Below are positions 26,475 to 32,687 of a stretch of 32,687 bases of DNA, in pieces; the stretch's first letter is position 1, and the number at the start of each line of letters is the position of its first letter. Location: contig NZ_LQPZ01000020.1 of the NCBI RefSeq assembly GCF_002102395.1, forward strand, positions 1-32,687, in the 5' to 3' direction. The notes under the pieces were generated by a model, which was not told where the DNA came from, ran no database searches, and saw only the letters and a list, made by a program, of their open reading frames with translations. The translations under genes and the position numbers were made by a program. The stretch comes from Mycolicibacillus trivialis (lineage in GTDB: Bacteria; Actinomycetota; Actinomycetes; Mycobacteriales; Mycobacteriaceae).

Positions 26475-27926
26475 GTGTACCTCAGCCGCGAAATGAGGCG
26501 CAAGCTGTTCCTCTTCATCGTCGTCGCGTTGACCGCGATCGGGGTAATGGCGGTGCAGTTTATGGAGTTGCCCGCAACACTTTTCGGGGTGGGCCGCTAT
26601 ACGGTGCGGATGGAACTGTCCGAGACCGGCGGGTTGTATGGTTCCGGCAACGTCACCTATCGCGGGGTCACCGTAGGCAGGGTGCAGTCAGTGGAGTTGA
26701 CTGACACCGGCGTAGAAGCGGTCTTGGCGCTGCAATCCGGTATCGATATCCCATCCGACCTCAAGGCGGAGGTACACAGCCAGTCAGCTATCGGCGAACA
26801 GTATGTCGAGCTGCTGCCACGCAGCGACACCGCGCCACCATTGAGAAACGGCGACGTGATCTCATTGGATGACACTTCTGTGCCGCCTGACATCAACACC
26901 GTTCTCGACGGTTTGGTCGGCGGTCTGCGCGCGGTGCCCCATGACAACGTCAGCACAGTCATCGATGAGTCCTATATCGCGGTGGGTGGTCTCGGCGCGG
27001 AGCTATCCAAGATTGTCAGAGGCGGGTCGAAGCTGGCGAGCGATGCACGGAAGAATCTCGACCCGTTGATCGCGCTGATCGACGAATCCAAGACGGTCCT
27101 CGACTCACAGACAGAGACCTCCGATGCCATTGCAGGCTGGGCTGCACACCTGGCCACGGTTACCGCGGAATTGCGGGATCACGACGTGGCCGTCGCCGGA
27201 ATCATCGACCAAGGCGGACCGGCATTGGGTGAGGTGCGCCAACTGATCGAACGGGTGCAGCCCACCTTGCCGATCCTGCTGGCCAACTTGGCCAGCGTCA
27301 GCAATGTTGCACTTACCTACCAACATTCGATTGAACAGATTCTGGTGTTGGCTCCGCAGCTCATCGCCGTCGAAGCCGGCGCGATTATCGCCCAGGTGAA
27401 CACCAAACAGGACTACATGGGCATCTACCTGAGCTTCAACCTCAACCTCAACCTGCCGCCGTCGTGCACAACCGGGTACTTGCCTGCTCAGCAGCAGCGA
27501 AGCCCGTCCTTCGAGGACTACCCGGAACTGCCGCCCGGCGACCTGTACTGCCGAGTGCCGCAAGACTCGCCGCTCGCAGTGCGTGGTGCCCGCAACCTCC
27601 CGTGCGCAACCGTGCCGGGCAAGCGGGCGCCCACCGTGAAGATGTGTGAAAGCGACGAAGCGTACGTGCCGCTCAACGACGGCTTCAATTGGAAGGGCGA
27701 CCCCAATGCGACCATCACCGGTCAGGACATCCCGCAGCTGCCCCCCGAGGCATCGCCGGAAGCCGGTCTCAGCGACCCGCCGCCACCGATAGCAGTCGTC
27801 GAATACGACCCTGCCACAGGTAGCTATATCGGACCCGATGGGCGTCAGTACACGCAATCGGATTTGGCCGAGACTGCACCGAAAGACTTGACGTGGGAAG
27901 CGATGTTGCTGCCGCCAGGCAGTTAG
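26475..27926 (+). CDS. mceF: MceF, Mce family protein
   Basis: 483-aa last Mce subunit. Membrane helix at about 10-29 and MCE domain at about 42-120 (MELSETGGLYGSGNVTYRGV, TVGRVQSVEL, VHSQSAIGEQYVELLP). A helical tunnel region follows to about 310. The C-terminal third has four cysteines (PPSCTTG, LYCRV, LPCAT, KMCES) and a Pro/acidic tail with a Tyr/Gly stretch (DPATGSYIGPDGRQYTQSDL). The start is GTG 26475, one base after the mceE stop, behind AGGGGCG; ATG 26493 is the alternative. The cysteines could make two disulphides outside the membrane. It is followed 41 bases later by the first Mce-associated gene. Confidence 0.93.
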   Translation: MYLSREMRRKLFLFIVVALTAIGVMAVQFMELPATLFGVGRYTVRMELSETGGLYGSGNVTYRGVTVGRVQSVELTDTGVEAVLALQSGIDIPSDLKAEVHSQSAIGEQYVELLPRSDTAPPLRNGDVISLDDTSVPPDINTVLDGLVGGLRAVPHDNVSTVIDESYIAVGGLGAELSKIVRGGSKLASDARKNLDPLIALIDESKTVLDSQTETSDAIAGWAAHLATVTAELRDHDVAVAGIIDQGGPALGEVRQLIERVQPTLPILLANLASVSNVALTYQHSIEQILVLAPQLIAVEAGAIIAQVNTKQDYMGIYLSFNLNLNLPPSCTTGYLPAQQQRSPSFEDYPELPPGDLYCRVPQDSPLAVRGARNLPCATVPGKRAPTVKMCESDEAYVPLNDGFNWKGDPNATITGQDIPQLPPEASPEAGLSDPPPPIAVVEYDPATGSYIGPDGRQYTQSDLAETAPKDLTWEAMLLPPGS

Positions 27927-27967
27927 TCGGCCCATATCCGCACCGACCACGAAGAACGGAAGGCAGT

Positions 27968-28645
27968 ATGCGATTAGCGACAGGTTCCGAACTGATCCGG
28001 GAACGCGACGTCAAGGAAGTCGTGGAGGCCGAGGACAGCCTTGAAGCCGAAGCGACGGAGGACGTCGCAACTGTCGAACCCGAGAAGACCGACGACGTCG
28101 AGGCTGTCGAGTCCGATGCGGACCCCGCCGCCGGTGCTTCCGTTGCGCAGACGAGAAGACCCCTGTCGGTGTCGCAGCGGGTGATGCTGGTGGGCCTGGC
28201 CGTGATCGTTGCCTTGTCGGGGTTGGCCGGATGGTGGGGATGGCGCGCCTACCAATTTCACCAGGCGCAGGTTCAGCGAAGTCAATTTCTGCAGGTAGCT
28301 CGGCAAGGAGCATTGAACCTGACAACAATCGACTGGCAGCACGCAGACACTGACGTAGAACGTATTCTGGGCAGCGCGACAGGTCCCTTCTATGACGACT
28401 TCGCCGAACGAGCCCAGTCGTTCATCGACATCGTCAGACAAGCTCAAGCGACCACCACCGGGACGATCGCCGAAGCCGGCCTGGAGTCGGAGACCCCTGA
28501 TGGCGCACAGGTGTTGGTGGCAGTGAACGTGGAGACGGTGAATGCGGCCGCTCCTGAGCAGACCCCGCGAGCATGGCGGATGCGTATCACGGTCCAAAAG
28601 ACGGACGACCAGCTGAAGGTTTCGAACGTGGAGTTTGTGGCATGA
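27968..28645 (+). CDS. Mce-associated membrane protein (first)
   Basis: 225-aa single-pass membrane protein. A strongly acidic, Glu/Asp-rich cytosolic N-terminus (about 14-57) is followed by a helix (about 72-91: VMLVGLAVIVALSGLAGWWG). The extracytoplasmic domain is of the Mce-associated (Mas/Mam, VirB8/NTF2-like) type, with recognisable QVARQGALNLTTIDWQHADT and RILGSATGPFYDDF. Such proteins are thought to stabilise Mce complexes. The start is ATG 27968 behind GGAAGG. Its stop overlaps the start of a second, related gene. The acidic tail is longer than I would expect and could be a cytosolic interaction surface. Confidence 0.9.
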   Translation: MRLATGSELIRERDVKEVVEAEDSLEAEATEDVATVEPEKTDDVEAVESDADPAAGASVAQTRRPLSVSQRVMLVGLAVIVALSGLAGWWGWRAYQFHQAQVQRSQFLQVARQGALNLTTIDWQHADTDVERILGSATGPFYDDFAERAQSFIDIVRQAQATTTGTIAEAGLESETPDGAQVLVAVNVETVNAAAPEQTPRAWRMRITVQKTDDQLKVSNVEFVA

Positions 28646-29313
28646 AGTTCCTGAGCGTTCGATTCGGCGATGAGCCAGTAAAGGCCGATACGGTCGGCAA
28701 GTCGCCTGTCGACGGGACGCTGATAGCCGCCGTGAAAGAAGACGGCGGGGACGCGGTCGAGGTCACCCGAGCGGCCGCGGAAGCTGATGCGCCAGCGTTT
28801 CGAAACCGACTGTGGCCGCTGAGGCGGCCGGTCGGCTGGTCGACGGTGATCGCCTACGCCGTTCTGCCCGGTGTGGTGCTCCTCCTGGCGTTGACAGTGG
28901 GATTCGCTAAGTGGCAGGCCTTTTCGGCCGGTCAAGCTCAGCGGGCCGGCGTGGAAGCCACGCAGGCCGCCACCGAGGGGACGATCGCGCTGCTGTCCTA
29001 CCAGCCTGACACGGTGGCGAGCGACCTTGACGCCGCGCGCAGCCGGTTGACCGGCACCTTCTTGGACTCCTATACGGAGCTGACCCAGGAAGTGGTGATT
29101 CCGGGGGCCAAGCAGAAGCAGATTTCTACGGTCGCCACCGTTCCTGGTGCGGCATCGGTATCGGTGACCGGCAGCCACGCCGTCGTTCTGCTGTTTGTGA
29201 ATCAGACCGTCATCGTCGGCCAAGACGCACCTACGGACACCGCCTCCAGGGTGCGGGTCGCCCTCGACAAAGTCGACGACCGGTGGCTGATCTCCGAGTT
29301 CGAGCCGGTCTGA
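28642..29313 (+). CDS. Mce-associated membrane protein (second)
   Basis: 223-aa paralogue-type Mce-associated protein. A cytosolic N-terminus (1-63) is followed by a membrane helix (about 67-88: STVIAYAVLPGVVLLLALTV). The outer domain contains AATEGTIALLSYQPDTVASD, LTGTFLDSYTELTQ and a C-terminal KVDDRWLISEFEPV, all family features. The start ATG 28642 overlaps the stop of the preceding gene (ATGA), so the two are translationally coupled and probably made in equal amounts. Role by family: accessory subunit of the Mce lipid importer. Confidence 0.9.
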   Translation: MKFLSVRFGDEPVKADTVGKSPVDGTLIAAVKEDGGDAVEVTRAAAEADAPAFRNRLWPLRRPVGWSTVIAYAVLPGVVLLLALTVGFAKWQAFSAGQAQRAGVEATQAATEGTIALLSYQPDTVASDLDAARSRLTGTFLDSYTELTQEVVIPGAKQKQISTVATVPGAASVSVTGSHAVVLLFVNQTVIVGQDAPTDTASRVRVALDKVDDRWLISEFEPV

Positions 29314-29320
29314 GTCGGCC

Positions 29321-29725
29321 ATGATTCGGCACCCATTTCATCGCGGAGCCCTATCGTTGACCTGTGTTGGCGTAGTCGTGGTCGTATTGGCTGGTGCCGC
29401 GGCGGTTGCGGTGCCACCCCGCGCCCAGGCCGACGCGTTGGCTTATCTAGTCGGAGTGACGATGCGGCCCGGCTACAACTTCGCCGATGCCGACGCAGCT
29501 TTGGCTTACGGATACGGCATCTGCGACAAAGTAGCTGAAGGCCGTGGCTATACCGAGGTGATGAACGAAGTGAAGGTCGACTTCGCCACCTCGGATGATT
29601 ATCAGGCCACGTACCTGATATCGCAGGCGGTCAACGAACTGTGCCCCGACCTGATCTGGCAGTTGCGCAACTCCGCAGCACACCATCGTCAATTGCCCAG
29701 CGCGACCGGAAAAGCAGGAGGGTGA
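29321..29725 (+). CDS. DUF732 secreted protein
   Basis: 134-aa secreted protein. A signal peptide (about 1-37) is long and hydrophobic (VGVVVVVLAGAAAVAV) and ends at PRAQA. The mature part has the DUF732 pattern: an aromatic/Gly stretch (GYNFADADAALAYGYGICDK, Cys68) and a second cysteine in VNELCPDL (Cys108), probably one disulphide. Function unknown; the family is abundant in mycobacteria. It begins 7 bases after the Mce-associated gene and ends one base before the next gene, so it belongs to the operon. The ribosome site is weak. From memory, a small secreted protein of similar size occupies the same position downstream of mce3 in M. tuberculosis. Confidence 0.85.
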   Translation: MIRHPFHRGALSLTCVGVVVVVLAGAAAVAVPPRAQADALAYLVGVTMRPGYNFADADAALAYGYGICDKVAEGRGYTEVMNEVKVDFATSDDYQATYLISQAVNELCPDLIWQLRNSAAHHRQLPSATGKAGG

Positions 29726-29726
29726 C

Positions 29727-30383
29727 ATGTTGTCCTGGCGAATGGTCGTGGCTGTTTCGGCTATCGTGGCGCTCGGCCTGTTGGCGGGCCCGCCAGCTGC
29801 TCAAGGCGATAACAAGCGACTCAATGACGGTGTGGTCGCAAACGTCTACACCGTGCAGCAACAAGCGGGCTGCACCAACGACGTCAGGATCAACCCGCAG
29901 CTGCAACTCGCCGCCGAGTGGCACACGAGGGATCTGATGAACAACCGAAACCTCGACGGTGACGTCGGCTCAGACGGTTCCGGCCCACAAGAACGCGCCC
30001 ACGCGGCCGGCTATCACGGTCAGGCGACCGAAACGGTGGCGATCCACCCTGCCAACGCGATTAGCGGTGTTGACCTGATCAACCGGTGGTATCACAACCC
30101 ATCGGATTTCGCGGTCATGTCCAACTGCGCCAACACCCAGATCGGGGTGTGGTCAGAAAACAGCATGGACCGTACGGTCGTGGTTGCCGTCTATGGGCAA
30201 CCAGAGCGAGATGAGGCAGGGGAGGCGGACATCGCCCCGGCGCCGCCGCCTGACGCATCAGCGAATCTTCCCATCGGTCCCACCCCCGACTATGACGGCA
30301 GTGACGAGATCGAGTTCGGGGTCAACTGGTTCGCTTGGATTCTGCGCGGTGTGTACCCCCCGCCGAACTACCCGCCACAGTAA
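29727..30383 (+). CDS. CAP-domain secreted protein with altered active site
   Basis: 218-aa secreted protein. Signal peptide (about 1-26, ending PPAAQG), then a CAP/SCP-like domain (about 30-160): LNDGVVANVYTVQQQAGC, LAAEWHTRDLM, GSDGSGPQERAHAAGY, ETVAI, INRWYHNPSDFAVM, TQIGVWSE and VVVAVYGQ. The domain order is right, but the usual histidines look replaced: DVGSDGS stands where H-x-GSDG is typical, and NPSDF where SPGHR is typical. Two cysteines (Cys49, Cys134) may pair. The tail is Pro-rich and amphipathic (FGVNWFAWILRGVYPPPNYP). The start is ATG 29727 with AGGAGGG just upstream. Last gene of the mce cluster. CAP proteins often bind sterols or lipids; here probably binding rather than catalysis (inference). 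Confidence 0.85.
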   Translation: MLSWRMVVAVSAIVALGLLAGPPAAQGDNKRLNDGVVANVYTVQQQAGCTNDVRINPQLQLAAEWHTRDLMNNRNLDGDVGSDGSGPQERAHAAGYHGQATETVAIHPANAISGVDLINRWYHNPSDFAVMSNCANTQIGVWSENSMDRTVVVAVYGQPERDEAGEADIAPAPPPDASANLPIGPTPDYDGSDEIEFGVNWFAWILRGVYPPPNYPPQ

Positions 30384-30441
30384 CGCCAGTCTTCTCTCGG
30401 ACAGGAAAACGGAATCGCCACAAAGTTAGGAGTAAACGGCA

Positions 30442-30624
30442 GTGAGTGACTACAAGCTGTTCCGGTGCATGCAATGCGGTTTCGAGTACGACGAGGCCGT
30501 GGGCTGGCCCGAGGATGGCCTCGCACCAGGCACCCGCTGGGACGCCATCCCCGACGACTGGGTCTGCCCGGATTGCGGAGCGGCCAAGTCCGATTTCGAA
30601 ATGGTGGAAGTGGCGCGCGGATGA
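30442..30624 (+). CDS. Rubredoxin
   Basis: 60-aa iron protein with the two Cys knuckles CMQCG (Cys9, Cys12) and CPDCG (Cys42, Cys45) that bind a single Fe. The intervening [20 protein letters not shown] is the classic rubredoxin fold segment. It transfers one electron, in mycobacteria usually to alkane hydroxylase AlkB. No AlkB or rubredoxin reductase is in this window, so its partner is unknown. The start is GTG 30442 behind AGGAG. It follows the CAP gene by 58 bases in the same direction and could be read from the mce transcript. It might serve an oxidative step of the lipid pathway, but that is only suggested by position. Confidence 0.93.
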   Translation: MSDYKLFRCMQCGFEYDEAVGWPEDGLAPGTRWDAIPDDWVCPDCGAAKSDFEMVEVARG

Positions 30625-31075
30625 TCTGGTGTTGTGTGGCCGGATGTAGCTCTGGCTAAAGGGGGCCGGGCGGTTCCGCAGGCCGGTACCAAGGCGCGCC
30701 CGTTGACCTTCCTCACGTGTCGGGTTGGCGCGTCGTGCGGTTGACGGGCCCTGAGGCCGGCTAGCGGGGCGTTGCCTTCCCCTCGCACGTGGACATGCCG
30801 TGGGTCGAGCACCTCGGCGATTCACCGCAACACTACGAGTGCTGTTGCACGACATACCCGGCTGTGGCGGATCGTCAATCGCTCACCGGCTAGGGATGCG
30901 TCGGAGGAGAGCTGATCCACCGACCGCTACTGGAGATTTCGCCGCCGGAGCAGCGCCACTTGCATTGCTCGTGGAGTGGCGGCCGAGAAGCTGGTGCACC
31001 CGAACCCAGGCTGCACCACTGCGGATAAGTAATCAGGACCGGGTCGCCACCCGGGCCATGGCAAGGAGGACAGCG
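30625..31075. other. 451-base region upstream of the 6-phosphogluconate dehydrogenase gene
   Basis: No gene recognised. An open frame runs into the dehydrogenase from 30800 but is Arg-rich, unlike the family, and the true start is well marked. Two inverted repeats lie close to the gene: TGGTGCA/TGCACCA (30992-31018) and the hairpin at 31039-31054. The region probably contains the gene's promoter and leader. Confidence 0.4.
31039..31054 (+). promoter_or_regulatory. Short GC-rich hairpin just before the ribosome site of the 6PGDH gene
   Basis: CCGGGT (31039-31044) pairs exactly with ACCCGG (31049-31054) around the loop CGCC. It ends 8 bases before AAGGAGG (31063-31069). It could affect translation or mark an mRNA 5' structure. 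No T-run follows. Confidence 0.4.
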
Positions 31076-32104
31076 ATGCAGCTGGGCATGATCGGCCTGG
31101 GCCGGATGGGGGCCAACCTAGTGCGCCGGGTGATGCGCGCCGGCCACGACTGTGTCGTCTATGACCGCGACACAGCCGCGGTGGAGACACTGGTTTCCGA
31201 GGGCGTGGCCGGAGCCGAGTCGATCGCCGAACTCACGTCGAAGCTGGCCGCCCCGCGGGTCGTGTGGGTGATGGTGCCGGCCGGCGTAATCACCCACACG
31301 GTGATCGCCGAGCTGGCCGATGCTCTCGACGAAGGCGACATCGTCATCGACGGTGGCAACTCCTACTACCGCGATGGCGTCCGGAATGCCGAGCAGCTCG
31401 CTCAGCAGGGTATTCGTTTGCTGGACTGTGGAACCAGCGGCGGGGTGTGGGGGCTGGAACGCGGCTTCAGTCTGATGATCGGCGGCGACCGGTCCGCCTA
31501 CGCAGCGGCGGAGCCGATCTTCGCGGCGCTGGCGCCGGGCGTGCAGGCCGCCGAGCGCACCCAGGGCCGGGACGGCGAGGTGGCCGCGGCGGAGAAGGGC
31601 TACCTGCACTGCGGGCCCAGCGGAGCCGGGCACTTCGTAAAGATGGTGCACAACGGGATCGAGTACGGGATGATGGCCGCGATCTCCGAAGGTTTGAATA
31701 TCTTGCACCGCGCCGACATCGGGGTCACTGAGGGAGTCAGCGGGGACGCCGAGACCGCGCCGATGACTCATCCGGAGTTCTACCGCTACGACCTGGATCT
31801 GCCGGCGATCGCCGAGGTGTGGCGGCGCGGCAGCGTGATCGGCTCCTGGCTGGTCGATCTGACCGCCGCAGCTCTGGTCGAATCGCCGGATCTCAGCGCG
31901 TTCGAGGGCCGGGTGTCCGATTCCGGGGAAGGCCGATGGACGGCGATCGCCGCCATCGAGGAGGGGGTGCCCGCGCCGGTGATCACCGCCGCACTCAGTT
32001 CGCGGTTCACCTCCCGAAACCTCAACGAGTTCGCTGACAAAGCGGTCTCGGCGATGCGCAAACAGTTCGGCGGCCACGACGAGAAGCCGGGTACCGGGCG
32101 GTAA
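31076..32104 (+). CDS. gnd: 6-phosphogluconate dehydrogenase, short NAD-type form (decarboxylating)
   Basis: Pentose-phosphate enzyme converting 6-phosphogluconate to ribulose-5-phosphate and CO2. At 342 aa it is the short form, versus about 470 for the classic enzyme. Rossmann loop GLGRMGAN (7-14), followed by VYDRD (28-32) at the end of the second strand; an Asp there usually favours NAD+ over NADP+. The substrate-binding segment DGGNSYYRDG, the catalytic DCGTSGG (117-123) and GAGHFVKMVHNGIEYGMM (183-200, with Lys189 and Asn193) are intact. The start is ATG 31076 behind AAGGAGG. M. tuberculosis gnd2 is similar in length; there it neighbours zwf1, but no glucose-6-phosphate dehydrogenase gene is seen here. 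It appears unrelated to the mce cluster, apart from direction. Confidence 0.92.
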   Translation: MQLGMIGLGRMGANLVRRVMRAGHDCVVYDRDTAAVETLVSEGVAGAESIAELTSKLAAPRVVWVMVPAGVITHTVIAELADALDEGDIVIDGGNSYYRDGVRNAEQLAQQGIRLLDCGTSGGVWGLERGFSLMIGGDRSAYAAAEPIFAALAPGVQAAERTQGRDGEVAAAEKGYLHCGPSGAGHFVKMVHNGIEYGMMAAISEGLNILHRADIGVTEGVSGDAETAPMTHPEFYRYDLDLPAIAEVWRRGSVIGSWLVDLTAAALVESPDLSAFEGRVSDSGEGRWTAIAAIEEGVPAPVITAALSSRFTSRNLNEFADKAVSAMRKQFGGHDEKPGTGR

Positions 32105-32687
32105 GACCACGCAGTCGCCCTTTCAGCCGTGGATCAGCTGCGGTTCGGGTACACCACATCGACGGAGGGGGCCGACGCGGCCACGTCACTGCGCTCGACG
32201 TCCGCCCAAATCGCCACTCGGTTCGTGGCCGACAGCACCTGAGCGCGGGTCGAATGCGATTTCGCCGGATCGGTAAGGCTGCCCACCCGACTGGCGCACG
32301 CCGTGCCGACTGTTCACCTCGGCCTTACACCGCCGAGTGGACACGGTGCTCGTCGTCGCACCCGACGCCGGCGACCGGGTTAGGAAATCGGCCACGCCGG
32401 CTGCTAACGCCCACCCAAACCTGAGAGGAGCGGCGCCGTTCCACGATGGCGCCGTCATCGCTCGGTTCGGCCGCGGCACGAGATGTTCGTCGAAGCCGGC
32501 TGCCTTCCGTTCCGTCTCAAGGCCGGCCGTCAGGCACCTCGGGCGTGGCAGGTCCGGGTCGACCCGCCCACCGGAAACCTGGATGTCAACGTCATCCGGG
32601 AGCAAGCAACTGAATCCCCCCGGCGTGTCCGGAGACTCCGTTCCTTGGGAAGGATGGAGTCATGTCAGGGAGTTCATCGAGGAGGTA
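32105..32687. other. 583-base end of window without a recognised gene
   Basis: Several short frames, none matching a family I know. One plus-strand frame is open from about 32486 to the window edge (begins EMFVEAGCLPFRLKAG). Separately, ATG 32662 is preceded by GGAAGGATGGAG and could start a gene running off the window (MSGSSSRR). Neither is well enough supported to be called a CDS. Confidence 0.35.

Noticed and set aside
30800..31075. N-terminal extension of the 6PGDH
   Set aside because: The Rossmann strand starts right at ATG 31076, which has AAGGAGG; the upstream text is Arg-rich and unlike the family.
32140..32250. Short frame with RFGYTTSTEG resembling an LLM-protein N-terminus
   Set aside because: The frame stops within about 30 codons and no further family match follows in any frame.

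Overview
The window looks like chromosomal DNA of a Mycobacterium, probably a non-tuberculous species. It has high GC, a complete yrbE/mce lipid-import operon, an F420-type LLM oxidoreductase, a dense set of CoA-linked lipid enzymes, a stand-alone rubredoxin, and many GTG/TTG starts with start/stop overlaps. The species cannot be fixed from sequence alone. No tRNA, rRNA, insertion sequence or CRISPR array was seen.

Layout. (1) 74-1759: a TetR regulator diverging from an aldo/keto reductase. The 85 bases between them hold a near-consensus promoter and two perfect inverted repeats. (2) 1818-11401, minus strand: a tightly packed seven-gene catabolic operon. In transcription order it is an LLM oxidoreductase (TTG start), an APH-fold kinase, an acyl-CoA dehydrogenase-family protein, an alpha-methylacyl-CoA racemase, a thiolase, a two-domain hydratase/dehydrogenase, and an acyl-CoA synthetase. 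The first four genes are joined by 4-base start/stop overlaps. (3) 11795-14012, plus strand: two related GAF-LuxR regulators, the first divergent from the operon. (4) 14182-18191: a cytochrome P450 (minus), an aldehyde dehydrogenase (plus) and a frameshifted C-terminal remnant of a ferredoxin-NADP reductase. (5) 18570-30383, plus strand: yrbEA-yrbEB-mceA to mceF, two Mce-associated membrane proteins, a DUF732 secreted protein and a CAP-domain secreted protein. This order matches what I recall of the mce3 locus of M. tuberculosis. (6) 30442-32104: a rubredoxin and a short-form 6-phosphogluconate dehydrogenase. The last ~580 bases hold no gene I can recognise.

How the parts may work together (inference). 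The minus-strand operon has everything for activating an acid to its CoA thioester, correcting a 2-methyl stereocentre and running beta-oxidation. It also has an APH-kinase plus ACAD pair of the kind known from LvaA/LvaC (levulinate catabolism in Pseudomonas) and mammalian ACAD10/ACAD11, which remove a 4-hydroxyl by phosphorylation and elimination. The P450 and aldehyde dehydrogenase could supply terminal oxidation, the GAF-LuxR pair could sense the substrate, and the Mce system could import it. The most interesting candidate system is therefore a mycobacterial route for 4-hydroxylated, methyl-branched acyl-CoAs, possibly with its own sensors and importer.
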